From assembly GCA_914767715.1 (NCBI GenBank), contig OU612066.1, positions 7,819,001-7,883,000 of the forward strand: a stretch of DNA of 64,000 nucleotides, written 5' to 3'. How positions within the stretch are numbered: position 1 is the first letter of the stretch; each line of letters begins with the position of its first letter. Below the pieces are notes generated by a model, which ran no database searches, had not been told where the DNA came from, and worked only from the letters and a program-made list of their open reading frames with translations. The translations under genes were made by a program, and so were the position numbers. This DNA is from Membranipora membranacea (lineage: Eukaryota > Bryozoa > Gymnolaemata > Cheilostomatida > Membraniporidae). Of the stretch, positions 23,818-39,200 are shown one piece after another.

Positions 23818-26800
23818 CTAAAAATATAAGAAATATTACAGATAAAAAAAATTCCAATGCTTGATTTGTTTGAATGGTCCTATATAATATCTGTATATGC
23901 GCAGCACAGTTTTAAAAATACAGTTCAAGACATGGTGGTTATTTATTTCAACTTGTGTTCACTGGAGATTTATTATGAAGTCATAATATGAACTTTTTTC
24001 AGTCTGCAAGTTGTTTTTATGTTCTGTTGTTGCTACTGTAGTTTCCTCTATTCACAAAGCAAATAATTGGATAATTGAATTGATAATGCATCCTGAATCT
24101 CATGTTATTCAGAGAGGGCCATAAGCTCGGTGCATCGGCAGCCAAGTTGATGGATTCTTAATTATTAAGCTGATGACTGGGGCTGCACACTTTGATGTTC
24201 TTGTCCTTCCGACAAAGTATCACGCAATTTGATCAAGTTGTATCATATATGTTATGCTCCATAAGCAGCACCCACTAGACTATAAGGGCATCAATATACA
24301 TCCATGCAAGCCTGTGTTTTTTACATGAATCAGGCTAGCTTGCCTTGACGAGCAGTGATAGGAGCTCGAAGGGAATAGCCTCTAAAAAAATTGTTCCGAA
24401 AAAAAATTGGCGCAAAAAAAAGTCATCTGAGGTGGCCTCGCCTCGCTGTCTGATGTTTTGTTTGTGTAAAGGAAAAAAACACCAGGCACTACAAGCCTTC
24501 AGTGTTACAACAGACCCTGAAATCACTACACCATATATCTTCTAGTGTCATGTGGGAGTAGATTGTCTACCACCTCTTTACTTACACTGATAATTTCCAT
24601 GCAATCACCAAAGTACATTTGCCAGCTCCCAATAAGGTCCTAACTTTAGCCAATATGAATTGTAAATAGGCAGCATAAAACGCTAATCAAGGTGATATTG
24701 AATGTTTAGAAATACATCCTATTATTCTTTATGAAATTACCTGGATATAGGGCTCAGTTTACCAGTTGCAATAAGAAAATACTCATGTGTCAGCTCTCTG
24801 TGTTGGCCCAGCTAAACTCTCATTTGAGATCTTAAGAATGGCTCTAGTCTAATTTTAGCTCTCCTAATTAAGTTAGTATTTGACATAGGATCAGGGACAT
24901 GATTCAGTATTAAAAGTGTGTTTGGAGTGAAACTTGTTGTTGTTATCATTTTCCCCAATATGACTGCCAATAAAGTATGAAGGCAATCTAGGTAATTCCA
25001 CCCTGACTACTTGGTTCCAATGTTGGCGTCCTTCAAAAAATTCCGTATGGGCTGCGATCAGCAGTACCTGGGACGAAATTCAAAACATTGTTATTATTAG
25101 TTGCATCAGGGATTTTGCTTCTGTGAGATGTTTTCTGGGGATCATATTATGATGACAGGATGGTATTAGCGCTGGTGTGTAAATGACAGGCGCTAGCGTC
25201 ACTCAGTTGTTGGCCAATCACTCCGCTGATGGCTGCATTGTTAACCAGTTAGTTTTGATGACTAAAGTGACTGTTAATAAAAAAAAATGTAAGAACCATC
25301 ACATACTATTTCATCAGCATTAATTTGTTGTATGAACAATTGAACATAATAATTCCAGAGACTATAGACATATAATATCTATATCTATAGTCTCTGATAA
25401 TTCTGCAAAGGACGTAAATTAAAAAATTTGAGGTGTAATGATTGTGATTACATCTACGAATGCTTTTCAATGGTGCTTTCAAACACTAACTGACATTACA
25501 AACAATTAATCAACATCAGAGGTTCAGGTCTTCAACCTTATCTTGAACAGCAAAGTCAAGGAAGATGCTTTATCGATAAGATAAATATTTATCATATACG
25601 TTGTGTTTATCCTTTTATAATCCAGGGTTATCCTCTCATAATGGTGATACAAGATCTTATCCGAGCCACAATACATGATGGTACAATGGTAATGTATATG
25701 AATCGTATGCTAGCTATGCTAGATGCTGCATCATCATCACCCAATCCTCAATTCCAGTGACTTTTTTCAACTTGATACATTATATCACATGCAACACTTC
25801 TATAACATGCCAATTTATCAACACTCGCCTAATACAAAGATTGTTATCCTTCGCACCTACGCTGTCAGAGGTGAAGTCTGTGATGCCTGTTAACACCAGC
25901 AATGATATATAATCCTGATTACCTAAGGAACAGTTTAACTCTCTGGGAACAAAAAGTTAATGCTTTGCACCTCATATTGTGAGTAAGAAAACCTTTATTG
26001 TCTAATTGCAGCCTCTATTTATGGCCAGCCAATTCTCCATCTGTTTGATTTAAGCTGGTATGAGATATTATTATAAAGATTTAAATCGAAAATCACAAGT
26101 GCTATGTTTGACATCTCCTATTACCAAGCTCTATGGACTTCAGGAAATATTGTGTTACTATCAAATTGAGAAAAAGTATTGTTTATGATGCCAATTCAGC
26201 TTCCTACCGTTTTCAATGCCCTCTTCATAATGAAATGCTATACTCGAACATGCGCTAGTACAAGATATGAAATTCCATGGCAAAAGAGTGCGCGCTGTTG
26301 AGGGGCATGTGCACCTACTCATCCGTAAACAAACATCAATTCTCCTTCCCTAGCGCTAGAGGTGAATGGTATGAGAAGAATAATAAAATTAAACTCATTC
26401 AGCAATCTGCAGAGTGCAAGTCCTGATTTCCCTCGTGCTGAGTGCCGGGAAAATTGTCACATTGAATGAGAATTATTGAGTTTTGTGGCAGTGTGTCCGG
26501 TCACCTAGCTAGCCGGGTGCAACAGCTAGATTTTCATTTTCAGAGTCTTTTATCCCCCGAGACCAACTTCCCTCCCCAAGAGATGCGTTATTGTCATATG
26601 TCATTAAAGTCAATAAGCGTTCTTTACAATAAGATAAATCTTAAGAAAGAAGAATGCGGTGAGGGTTCGCAATTAAATTATCCTCAATGCCTCCCCCACA
26701 CAGAGATTAGCTGACACAAGGAGAATGCATAGACATGAAATCCACAAGAATATATCCTCTGCTTTTACCCAAGCACACCCTCGCATTGGGACTGCTTGAT

Positions 26801-29800
26801 ATTTACTAAGTCACTGAAATTGGAATGATGTTCAATAAGTTTACTGAAAAATGAAATTACCAGCGCCATTGCCATTGACACTTCAAATATTTTTGATGAA
26901 AGTAAAGTTAGCTATGGTCACGGCAGGATAATTCATTTTCCAGATAAAATCAGCATGTACCATACCGAATGCTTACCTGATTTGGTGTGTTAGTGCCTAG
27001 GTCATCAAATATCCATAAAAATAGTTATCAGTTGGTAAGTCGGTAATTCCAGTATTTTCGGGGAGTGTTTCTATCTCTCGCAGAACATTAAGGTTTCATC
27101 ACAGAAGATGTGTGATTGCGAGTCACGGATAGCAGTGTCGCAGGTGCAGCTAAGCCGTACTTGTGAGCTGACCGCTTACTCTCAATGATGTGATGTTATT
27201 ATTTTACAGAGTTAGACCTCTCGATAAGCCTTGTACTTCTAATACACTCTGCAGTCTGTTGTCACTTGTTCATTGATCCACCTCTCAATGGTCATTGATA
27301 CTTCACTTACAGCTAATCGTATTGATAGTAAATCGCCGTGTCTGCCAAAGTAGGGCTGCACCATTACTTGATCCGAGGTTTATCGGATCATTCCGTGTAA
27401 AAACAGGCTGCTTACCTTATAATAATACAAAATGATTTCAGCTCAGGTTTGACATTTGGCTTTACTGTAAATGCATGATAGTTTGAGGGTATAAATTACG
27501 AAAGAAGTTTGAAGTTTGTTTATTGCCTAAATTCTAATATCCATCCTGTGATAGGTTGATAGCATCGAATGTACAGCACATACATGGAAAAATAATAATA
27601 AAAGGAGTCTGAGCTGCATTAGTTAAAAAATCGCATATAAAATTCAAAAAAGGTATTTTGTCTTTTGGTTGTTCTACACTTGGATGGCCTATATTTATCT
27701 ATTTTTGCTCTACGAGCAGATGTTCTGTTTGTGGCTCTTTGGAAGCTGCCAGCGATATGCAAATTCTCCTCCTTACCTTTTTACCTTCCATATAGTTTTC
27801 ATTTTAAATCACCAAATATACTTCAGCTGTCAGCAGGGGTATCCAGTAGATATATCCACATCCTGAGTTGTTTTATTGATTTAAACTTTTCAATTTTTCA
27901 TTAGGTTCATATGGTGCAGCTCTATGCTCTAGAAGTGAAAATATGCCTGAAGAACAAAAATAATCCATACTGTATTTTCAATAATTATATCGCGCTTTTC
28001 TCCATTGATAATTATGCATATGCTTGCAGCTGCATGTCAACTTTTATTTTAACCTTGCCCAACATGGTGATGTGTACAAAGTACTGGAGAGTAATTTAAG
28101 CAAATTACCAGCTGTAATATGACAGAACATCATATAATCCAATAGCCTGATACCACTTTAATTATGATATTTGTGTTTGACTGATGGATTCCTACCACAT
28201 GTTGATGTGGTCTTTAGGTCGAACTTCCTACCAATATTTCCCCTGACTTGAATAATTTCGAAGTTATTATTTCTTCTGTCAAACTGGTACACAGGTAAAA
28301 ATGTGAAAGGTGAAAAATCTATGCCAATGGCTTAGCTTCAGAACCTAAAAACTCATATACTCCTGCTACCACAATAAAATATCTTTGCACTCCTATTGGG
28401 CCACGCTGAACATTATCCTAATTTCCTTGATCCATGTTCATAATTCAAAGTTGCAATGGCCGTTTTTTGGATAGATGACTCGTTAAAAAACGCAATTTGA
28501 CAGAGGCTGAAATGTAGCACAAACTATACGCTGCTAATAAAACCTATGAGGCTTAGTGATTGGGTCTCAGGGGACAGAGCGGAGGTTATGTCAGTCCAGG
28601 ATGTGTACACGCCTGACCGCTTGAGTAATCACATGACCCTGGTTTTTCCGGGTTACAAAGTTTACATTTATGTAGCAATGCAGTCAAAGTTTTCATGTTC
28701 AAATTAATTATTTATATCAAGAGTGGTCCCACATTGCAGCCTGTATTCTTGAGACTCATTACATTTTATCCGAACAATGGTACTGAGTTAGCAAAAATTC
28801 AATAAGACACGCACAGGGAGGAGGATGAAGGACAAACTCTGCTCTGAGTGGCACCTGTAACTCTGTTAATAAGACTCATCTCTCAAGTTCCGAGCTGATA
28901 AAAAGAGCTACATGCAATTGACTGTTGATACAGGTGGCCACTGCAAATTGTTATCTACTCTCACTCAAAAGAAGGATAACTCTGGTTATCAAACCATTCA
29001 TGCAAAAATTCAGGAAAACTGTCGTACAAATCAGATCAAAATCAGCAAAAATTCTGCCAGTGCAGTAATATACACAATTATACCAGAAACGTGCCTCAAA
29101 AGTAGATGTGCAAGGTAAAGGAGTCTGATTTCTAGGTTAAGCTATCGAAGAAAAAAAACAATAAAACAAACAAAGTATGATGGTTTTGGTGTTAGTTTAT
29201 TGATTAACAGTTATTGTAAGTGCTTTCCATACGTCAAAAACATGGAGAGCAAACAATACATACTTGGAATCTGCTACATACAGACTTTGCTTTTTGTCTT
29301 TATCTAGATAAATTTTCCACGTCAGTGACTCTTATGTCTGATCGTAATATAATGACGGTAGCACTAATGAAGTGAGTAGCAATAAGTCACTTTGTGTCCT
29401 CCGATGAATGGGGACTGTCTGGGACATACCCAATTGCCTATGGGGCTTGTTTGCGTTGGTGGTACTAAATATACACTTTCCCAGGACAATGTTGGTATGA
29501 CGTAATGGTCATCTTTTCATAAATAGTACTAAGTAGGCCTTTCTTTCTTATAATGGCCTTCAACTTTCTGTCCAACCTAAAAATGACTGTGAGATCAATA
29601 GCCGTGAGGGTCAAATGTTTGTCACCTGTAATATGTGGTTGACAGATAAAAAAATAAAAGGTGAAACAAGTAAACACAACAACCTATACAAAGGCTGAGA
29701 AATAGAACAAGTAGAGATGGTGCTGAGACTAATTGGCATGTGGGCGTATTATTATATCAAATTTGACCCCCTGCATATCTGTCATTTGTCAAGAAATATC

Positions 29801-30294
29801 TAAAAATAATTAAAATTCTTCTCTCAGTACATAGTGGGGTATTTGGGTGCTTAAGAATTTTGTAGTTGGATCTAAAATGAAATACAAAGGTGTCAAAGTG
29901 AGGTATCATTGGCTGTAACCTTATGAGCGGAGCTGGGTATGAACCTGGCAGTGAATCAGGGTTTGACGCATATGATGTGCTGCTTACCTACATAGTTCTT
30001 ATTATTGACCGGCTTCTGTATGTCAAGTTTCTAATCACTTTGCATAATGATGCCAACAGCCATTGGCATGCTAACCAACCCTCAGATATCAAAGCATTGG
30101 GTGTAAACAGATTTAACCTTTGTGACTTCCCAGAATTCTGCTATGCTTAACAACACTAAACTCGGATGCTGACACATAAATACCAGCAAGAAAATACAGC
30201 AGCAGTGCTAAATAAGGGCATTATGATGTTCATAACCCTGGTATCTAAAGGCGTGTCTCAGCATAGATGGTCAACTCATTAGAATTTGACTGGC
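23818..30294. other. Intergenic desert between the GPCR and lectin genes
   Basis: About 6.5 kb with no exon chain that could be supported. It must hold the 5' UTR exon(s) and promoter of the GPCR gene. The only defined feature is the 41 bp palindrome at 25349-25403. Short open frames at 24335-24545, 26466-26714, 27665-27904 and 29465-29677 lack family features. Confidence 0.6.
25349..25403. mobile_element. 41 bp palindrome with ATAATTC duplication
   Basis: ATAATTC (25349-25355 and 25397-25403) flanks a 41 bp inverted repeat with ends CAGAGACTATAGA and TCTATAGTCTCTG. CAGAG-type ends with a 7-8 bp duplication resemble a minimal hAT-type insertion. Confidence 0.55.
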
Positions 30295-30302
30295 TATAAA
30301 AT
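30295..30302 (+). promoter_or_regulatory. TATA box of the lectin gene
   Basis: TATAAAAT lies 67 bp upstream of the start codon at 30369, leaving room for a short 5' UTR. Typical spacing would put the transcription start near 30325. Confidence 0.55.
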
Positions 30303-30368
30303 ACGCCCTCAGCGTAGTTTTAAAATATTCCTTCTCTCGCAAATCGTGCAAGGACGCAGCAGATTTCG

Positions 30369-32476
30369 ATGGAGTTTCCGCAGCTGTTCATATTATTGGG
30401 AATAAATGGGGTCGTGCAACCTTGTTTAGGTAAGAGTTTTCAATTGTTGCATCAGAATTATTTTTTACATCTCTTGTTGGTGAAGATGTTGGTTCCCTAC
30501 AGTTAATCAGGGGGTCTTTAACTATTACAAAATCGATAAAAATTGAATTGAGCTGTATAATGATACGCAAAAAATCCTCTTTATGTAATTGTCTCCCCAC
30601 CAAAAAGAAGAGCACAACTCGTATTGTAAGCAGGGAGGGTGGGATCCCTGATGTAAGCAATTATAATTTCATGTTGTGATAAATACTTTATTTGTTTAAA
30701 CTAGGACATGCTGGGCATGGGCACATAACAGCCACAAATCAAGCAAGCTGCACTGGACCGCTCTGCTGGTATAACACATGCAGCGGTTTCTTATGTGATA
30801 ATGGACTTTGTATATCCAGAACATGGCTGTGTGACGTCGAACCAGACTGCCCCGGTGGTGAAGATGAAGAACGATGTTCAGGTGAGAAAAATATCGACTG
30901 CTCTTGTGCATTTTGATTTAAGTAGAAAGAAAACCATATTTTGCTTGTCCTGCAAAGAGTGTATTGCCAATCAGATGCTTTATTCTGTACAGATCAATGC
31001 CCAAGTGATTTTGTATGTGACGATGGAAAATGCTTCACAAGAAGTTGGGCCTGTGATGGAATGACCGACTGCCCTGGAGGTGAGGATGAGTGGCGATGCA
31101 CAAGCCCACCTGCAGCCTTCACAACCACCCGTCGCTCAACAAATACAACCCCTCAACCAACAACAGCTAGGACTAGCCTCTCAACATCCGCAAGACCATC
31201 AACCGTAACATCTAGGCAAACTGCGTCCACCCAACCGACCCCAAAACTTACGACGACACAGCATACCACCACCCAACCAGGTAATCAGATAAGTGCTTTA
31301 GACAACACCAAGAATCTTGAGGGCTTTCATTCTGGAATCTTTTCAGTGTTTGTCAATCTTTCCACTTTTTAAGGCAGTTTTGATTCAAGGCATTTCATTG
31401 CTTATAGTTTTGTTCAGTTAATATTTTCTAGCTGCTAAATACCTTCGTTTGTTCTTCTAGTTCCTACAAAAATATGTCCGCCTAGCAGTAGGAGTCCTGG
31501 ATACCTTTACGAATATGGAGAGAAGTGTTATCAGTTTATTCTGGTAGAAAAGTCATGGAATGAAGCCAAAGAATATTGTTATTCTAAAGGAGCTGCTCTC
31601 ATGAATCTGGAAAGCCGAAGGTGAATCAGAAAAAGAAATATTGGTGTTAACCTCAACACAAACTGTCAGTATTTGTTTTGCTATTTAGGTTAGGTAGTTT
31701 AAACAAGGAGTAACAATTGCTTCTTGGTTTAAGGTAGAAACAAGGGGTCGGCTAGATCATGGTTACCTGCATTATGATTTGCTCCCCTTTCACTGGTCAC
31801 AGTGGAGGGGAAACAACTCCGAATGCAAATGGTCCAACTTGATATCACTCATTTTATATCGATCTTTTTCGAATTATGGCAGCACTAATTCTGTGTTGGT
31901 TTCGATTTAGCAAACAACTATGGGCTCAGGGAATCCTCACCAATGAATTACAGAGTGTATTTGATAAGAACGGATTTTGGCTGGGCCTCCATGACAGAAG
32001 AGTTGAGAACGTATGGTACTGGGATGAAGGACCTGGAGTTCCAGGTTTGTTTTACTGCAATGCTGCCTATCAGGATTGAGTACCAGATAATTCACACTCC
32101 ACTCGGATCCCATATTCGCCAATGATAAAATTAGATGGTATCTGAATAGTTGCTGTACACGATAGACATTGGATTGCATATCTCCTTGCCAATTAGTTTG
32201 TGGGCTGACAGACTTGCAGTCAGATTGTTCAAAATATAGTTGATGCGCTCTGCCTGTTTGGATCATGACATAAATACCTGCTCTTTGTATTGTACAGATG
32301 TTAGAGCCGTGAACTATTTGAATTGGGCAGCAGGGGAGCCTAATGACCTTTTGAATCAGGACTGTGTCTATATGAGACGCGGCTATGGCTGGAGATGGGT
32401 GGATGTCGGATGCAACCGAGGCTTCGGCAGTCGATCTTATGCATTTGCATGTGAACATAAAAAGATAGATGGTTAA
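30369..32476 (+). CDS. Secreted protein with two LDLa modules, Thr-rich stalk and C-type lectin domain
   Basis: Exons 30369-30429, 30705-30881, 30960-31280, 31461-31620, 31911-32044 and 32298-32476 join in frame to 343 residues. Exon 1 encodes a short hydrophobic signal peptide (MEFPQLFILLG). LDLa module 1 (CSGFLCDNGLC to EERC) and module 2 (CPSDFVCDDGKC to EWRC) each have six Cys and the acidic DCPGGEDE calcium motif. They are followed by about 55 residues rich in Thr, Ser and Pro (likely O-glycosylated). The C-type lectin domain starts at GYLYEYGEKCYQF. It has FWLGLHD, EPN (mannose-type sugar site) and WVD in place of the usual WND, and ends CEHKKIDG. No membrane anchor is seen, so it is probably secreted, perhaps for microbe or glycan recognition. 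Junction phases 1-1-1-2-1 support the model; the signal peptide exon is the least certain. Confidence 0.87.
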
Positions 32477-32608
32477 AAAGAATTAATGTTTGCTTGATAC
32501 TGTTGCTGTAATGTCACCTCACATTTAGCCAGGTATTTGATGTGTTAAATTGACAACACAGCTGTTTATGATTTGCATTATTTGTCTGTACCACCTAGAT
32601 TTCCAATC

Positions 32609-32614
32609 AATAAA
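32609..32614 (+). terminator. Polyadenylation signal of the lectin gene
   Basis: AATAAA about 130 bp after the lectin stop codon. It is 45 bp from the opposite-strand signal of RPS13. Confidence 0.7.
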
Positions 32615-32658
32615 ACAATGTGAAATGAATAAGACATCTCTTATCAGTGTATGGGGTG

Positions 32659-32664
32659 TTTATT
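32659..32664 (-). terminator. Polyadenylation signal of RPS13
   Basis: Minus-strand AATAAA, 47 bp past the RPS13 stop codon, as expected for the short 3' UTR of a ribosomal protein gene. Confidence 0.7.
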
Positions 32665-32710
32665 TTTCATACACAAGAGTTGAAAATACATAAGAAGCCA
32701 ACAACCAAAT

Positions 32711-34813
<2,103 letters not shown>

Positions 34814-34826
34814 CTTGACTCGTGTT

Positions 34827-34838
34827 GAAAAAAGGAAG
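34827..34838 (-). promoter_or_regulatory. 5' TOP start motif of RPS13
   Basis: CTTCCTTTTTTC, 14-25 nt upstream of the ATG on the minus strand. Ribosomal protein mRNAs begin with C followed by pyrimidines, which couples their translation to growth signalling. The start site is inferred, probably at 34838. Confidence 0.65.
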
Positions 34839-36243
34839 TGAAACAGTTCACGATCAGTTTCGATAAATTTCTTTGTAACTCTATATGAAGCAATTTCATG
34901 GTAATAGTAATAATTCAAAATTTGAATAATCTTATTTATTAAGCTTTTTTTATTTTTCATATGAATATTTAAGGAAATAAGTTGAAAATATGATTCAAGA
35001 TAGTAGATTTGACTTATAGCTCCGCATGAAAATGCAAAGAGGAAATAACTCCAATTTAAGGTACAGCCAACAGACAGAATTATATTATTATTATTATTAA
35101 CAGACAGAATTACCCATAGACAAAACACGCCTCGATACCAAACATTTGCAATATCCCTCCGCCACCACAGAGGGAACATACTTGTTCTACCGTCTCCCTA
35201 GCTAGCCTGACTTCACAAACCTGTCAAGACTAGATATAATTTCCCAATTACAATTCGCAAAAAGAAAACAGGTTATGAAAATTATTCAATTCCAAGGTTA
35301 TTCAAACATATTGAGTCAGCTCAGTCTTCCATTCTCCCTGGTCTGCCGTACCTACTAATAGGCAACTCGTTTAACTTGAAAAGTAATCTAATAAATTGTA
35401 AGGCATTGTCAATATTCCTTGCTACCAAATGGTCCTTGCAGGTGGCGGCACTAATTAACTTTATGTTTTCTTTTTTCATATACATTATTGTTATAACTAA
35501 AGACATCGACTTTGCGCAGAGCAGGTAGTATTTATCATGCAGATGATATCATTAAATTCCATATTTATTTTTCAGAGTTTTATTATAATCACCATTGATC
35601 ACAGGCTTTGACAGAAATCTTCAACAGAAGGCTTGAGCATAAATACATGAATGTAAGATTAATGAGCAGGTTAAGGACAGCAGAATCACAAAAAAATATT
35701 TGAAATTGCCAATAAATTAGATTGTTAGTTTCAACGCAGAGTAGATGACCTCATCATACAGAAAAGGTAATTGATTGGCAGGGAAGCACAACAACAATGT
35801 ATACATTTGGCTTCTTAACGAGAGATCTGAGCTGGGACTGGGAGACTTAACCCAGTATGATTGATAATCATAGAAAAGAAAATTGACTTGAATTGAACCC
35901 TGAAGTGTAGATGTGTACTGATGAATTATCCAGTCATGCTATTGCGGGTATTGGGTGCGCAAAATGTAGGTATTGCTCAATGACACTAGGAGAGATTAGG
36001 TTCAGCTGAACAGGAGGCACCTTTTGGCTGACTCTTTTTCGGTGACAAAACAAGACAGGTGTCTATCCATCCTTATAAAGAATCCCAGCTCAGGACATAA
36101 GACGATTGATTATGTAGATACCATAGGCTCTAAGACACTGTGGCTTTGATTGGCAAAAATCTAACAAAAAAGACAAAAATCTTAGAATGGCAAGGTACAT
36201 AATGTTAATTAGTAGATAACTTAAAAGAGATGATTGAATGTTA
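34839..36243. other. Spacer between RPS13 promoter and PTDSS2 3' end
   Basis: About 1.4 kb. It includes a (TTA)n microsatellite bracketed by two copies of AACAGACAGAATTA (35069-35082 and 35099-35112), probably a slippage duplication. No gene was seen. The 3' UTR of PTDSS2 extends into the right part, without an obvious nearby AATAAA. Confidence 0.55.
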
Positions 36244-39200
36244 TCATGAGTCTTTTCTAACCCTGCTACTGTTACCCCTCCTTGAAGCTGTATTAGTTGA
36301 GCTAATAGTTTTCTTCACCGGTGTAGTTGGATTGGATCCATTAGTAGTAGTGTGTTTGGGTGAGTTTTTCGATGAGTGAGTGTGCAAAAATATGTGGGTC
36401 CTCAGATAAAAGTTCCAGATCGTGAAGAGAACGAGGCCCACTATTCCAGTGATCCAGAAGAGAGACATATTGAGTGGGAGTGGTTTAAACACCGTCTGTG
36501 GTTCATACTTCATAACCACTAGCACTTCAGTGATTATGATAGCTGCTATTATCCATGACTGGCGACCGAATCTCTTACAATTCCTATAAATAACAGAAGG
36601 TAGTAAGTAATTGTTATATACTGCAATGCAGCATTAATATTTTTTGTTTAGGGGGGAAACATATTAAAGCAAAGACTTTGATATGATTTAGTAAGAGATA
36701 ACAATAGTAACAGAGCAACGTTGGTAGAGTTAAAGCAAGCAGGGAGTTTGGGACCAAACTCCCTAAAGCAAGGAAACTAAATATTCCTTTGATTTAGGAG
36801 TTGATCCCCTCTGATATAATTATATTATGGAGAGACAACTTCCGAATGAGAATTACAGCTACATAGGAGCAAGGAGGGTGGGAGGGATGGGAGTTAGGAA
36901 TCAAAGTCACTGAAGGAATGGCCTGGCTATGGAAATTTGACAAACAATAAAAAGGAGATCATAAAACAAGCTGCTTATTCTAATACTTACGGGTTGTCCA
37001 GAAACTCAAAAGTCTCTCGCATTGCTACCGTCCCCATCAAAGCTATGAATATGATTCTAGCGATGCAGATCGGATGGTCAGGCGCAAACCACAATACAAA
37101 CTTCAGATAGAACGCATTCAGCTCGGCAATCAAAAACTGTAAAGAAAAATTTACAGTAAATATTAGATGTGATTTAAAATAATCTGGGAAGTTGGTCATT
37201 CATGCATGTCAATTTTTCATCCATAAATCGTTTTATTTACAAACGTGACATGAGGATATCTCATGTCAAAACTGGAGACTGATAGTCAATTTTTCAATTA
37301 GACTTGTTACTCATAAAACATTAACAACATCGTGATCTACATCACTGAGAGATAAGAGATAGGTGATTACCATAGTGATGACTCCGAGCATGGCAAGCCA
37401 TCGTTTGAGACTAAGTGTTGGCTTCCACTCAAAATCTGTCCAGCTATAGGGTGTGAACTGAGCAGCTAATCTGTAACATGACAAAAACTATCACTGGGGT
37501 GCTTAAAAATGTCCTTACGACCATCCTCAATCTCACCATATTCTTGTGGTTTGAGGGGTTTTGACAGCAAGTGTTTCTTTGCAGGAAGTCTTACGTTGAA
37601 AGACAAGTTGGAACAGGATAATAGTTAATATTGGTTAACCTGAACGAATGTTTGTGAGAAATACCTCAGAAAAATACCTCAGAAAAATCTGGAACCTACG
37701 ATGAAAAGTTAGTAATACATCATATAATCAAACTAGTGTTTTTTATTAAAGAAATGCCCTTTTTAAGTTCTTGGTTATCAATTGATCAAATATGCTTGGT
37801 AAAAATTACACAAGAAAGACATAGAATCCCCTTTCTGGTTCTAATTTCCAGAATTGAACCTACCTTTGAAGCTTTTCTCGGTATGATGGTATATTCCATA
37901 CACCCCGCCAGTGATACTTCTTCCATGACAAATAGTCTAATGTCCGCATACCGAGCCATATACCCATACCATTACATACTAGTATATCCATAATAAGCTG
38001 CAACAGAATAAAATAACAGGTATCAACATGATGAAACTATGGGATAAATCTCATGACTATTCGAGTACTCCAGTGGCTGGATAAGAAGATGGATACTCCT
38101 TGGTATGAGTAGTGTCACTGATCGACAGTGGAGCCACACACAACTCTGCTCACAAAGCGGGTAGGGCAATCGAACAGGGCTAACCCCAACAAAATATGGG
38201 TGTTTATAAATCGGCTATTCTCAGAAAATGTGGGCATTGATTTCTGACAATGATAATTACTTCATTGATACCAGTATATCAGACTTCCTGGTGGTTATAG
38301 ACCATACACTGATCACGTGATATACTATTGCATGCATATCTCTGTTCGATAGAGAGTGAATTAATTGACTTTGCATGAGTACCATCAGAAGGAATTTGGT
38401 GTGACGACCTGCAGTAAATTTAGGAGTAGGAGGTGGCTCAGTTGGTTAGAGCGCCGGACTTCAACACGCAAGTGTTGAAGGTCGTGGGTTCGAATCCCAC
38501 TGCAGTCCATCTTCTACTAGGGATTGGTTGGTAACCCAGGAGTGCTCCGACCTGCCTGCAAACAGAGAGCAAATTGGCGCAGATATTGCGGCCTCGCCAA
38601 TAAGGCAATAATATTTCGCCGCCCATGCCTCGAGATGGGCGAGTGATACGACATCGGATTTTAATCAACCTTTTCAATCAACCAGTAACTAGGGGCGGGT
38701 ACTTGTTAGGTACTCATACTATATTGACTCTTACAATCAGACATACACATGATATTGATGTAGTTTCGATGTCAGCGTGGGTTAGACTATTCACTTACAT
38801 GATCCCACCAGCATTCAGCAAAGTTAGGCAGCTGATGCTCCAAAGTATACTCCATACATTCAAAAAGAATACTCAGTGTATGACATAGCCAATAATCACG
38901 CAGCATCAGCGTCTTCATGAACCAACCAAAGAAATGTGTCGGAACAAATATATCAAATTTCTCCTGAAAAACACAATGGATAATATGGTATAAATGATAT
39001 GAGGCACGCACTCTCCATATAGGGTAAGGCTCTATGATCAGTCTGGATCTGAAACTCATTCAGAATCTTAAGGTCAAAATGGAACCCAGATTTTATGGCA
39101 TGGGACTGCAGAGTGGAGACAAGATGTGTTGAGAATGTTGTTTCAACAAACAATGAAACTCTGCCAAGGAGGAAGGGAATGAAAATGAAAGGGATTTGAG

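Noticed and set aside
23807-23857. Upstream start adding 17 hydrophobic residues to the GPCR
   Set aside because: The added codons overlap a strong polypyrimidine tract and AG acceptor, so they are most likely intron.
22254-23864. Several antisense and alternate-frame open frames across the GPCR
   Set aside because: They are shadows of the receptor coding frame with no family features.
24335-24545. Opposed open frames of 63 and 66 codons
   Set aside because: A-rich sequence read on both strands; no motif and no splice signals.
29465-29677. Minus-strand 70 codon frame that looks protein-like
   Set aside because: No recognisable domain and no supporting exons; could be a repeat, but I cannot show it.
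34814-35179. N-terminal extension of RPS13 by an open frame
   Set aside because: The family start MGRMHAPG and the TOP motif place the start at 34813; the upstream open frame is AT-rich promoter sequence.
38429-38509. Apparent tRNA gene with A and B boxes
   Set aside because: The acceptor strands do not pair and the anticodon arm is a 9 bp stem with a 4 base cap. It is better read as a SINE head.
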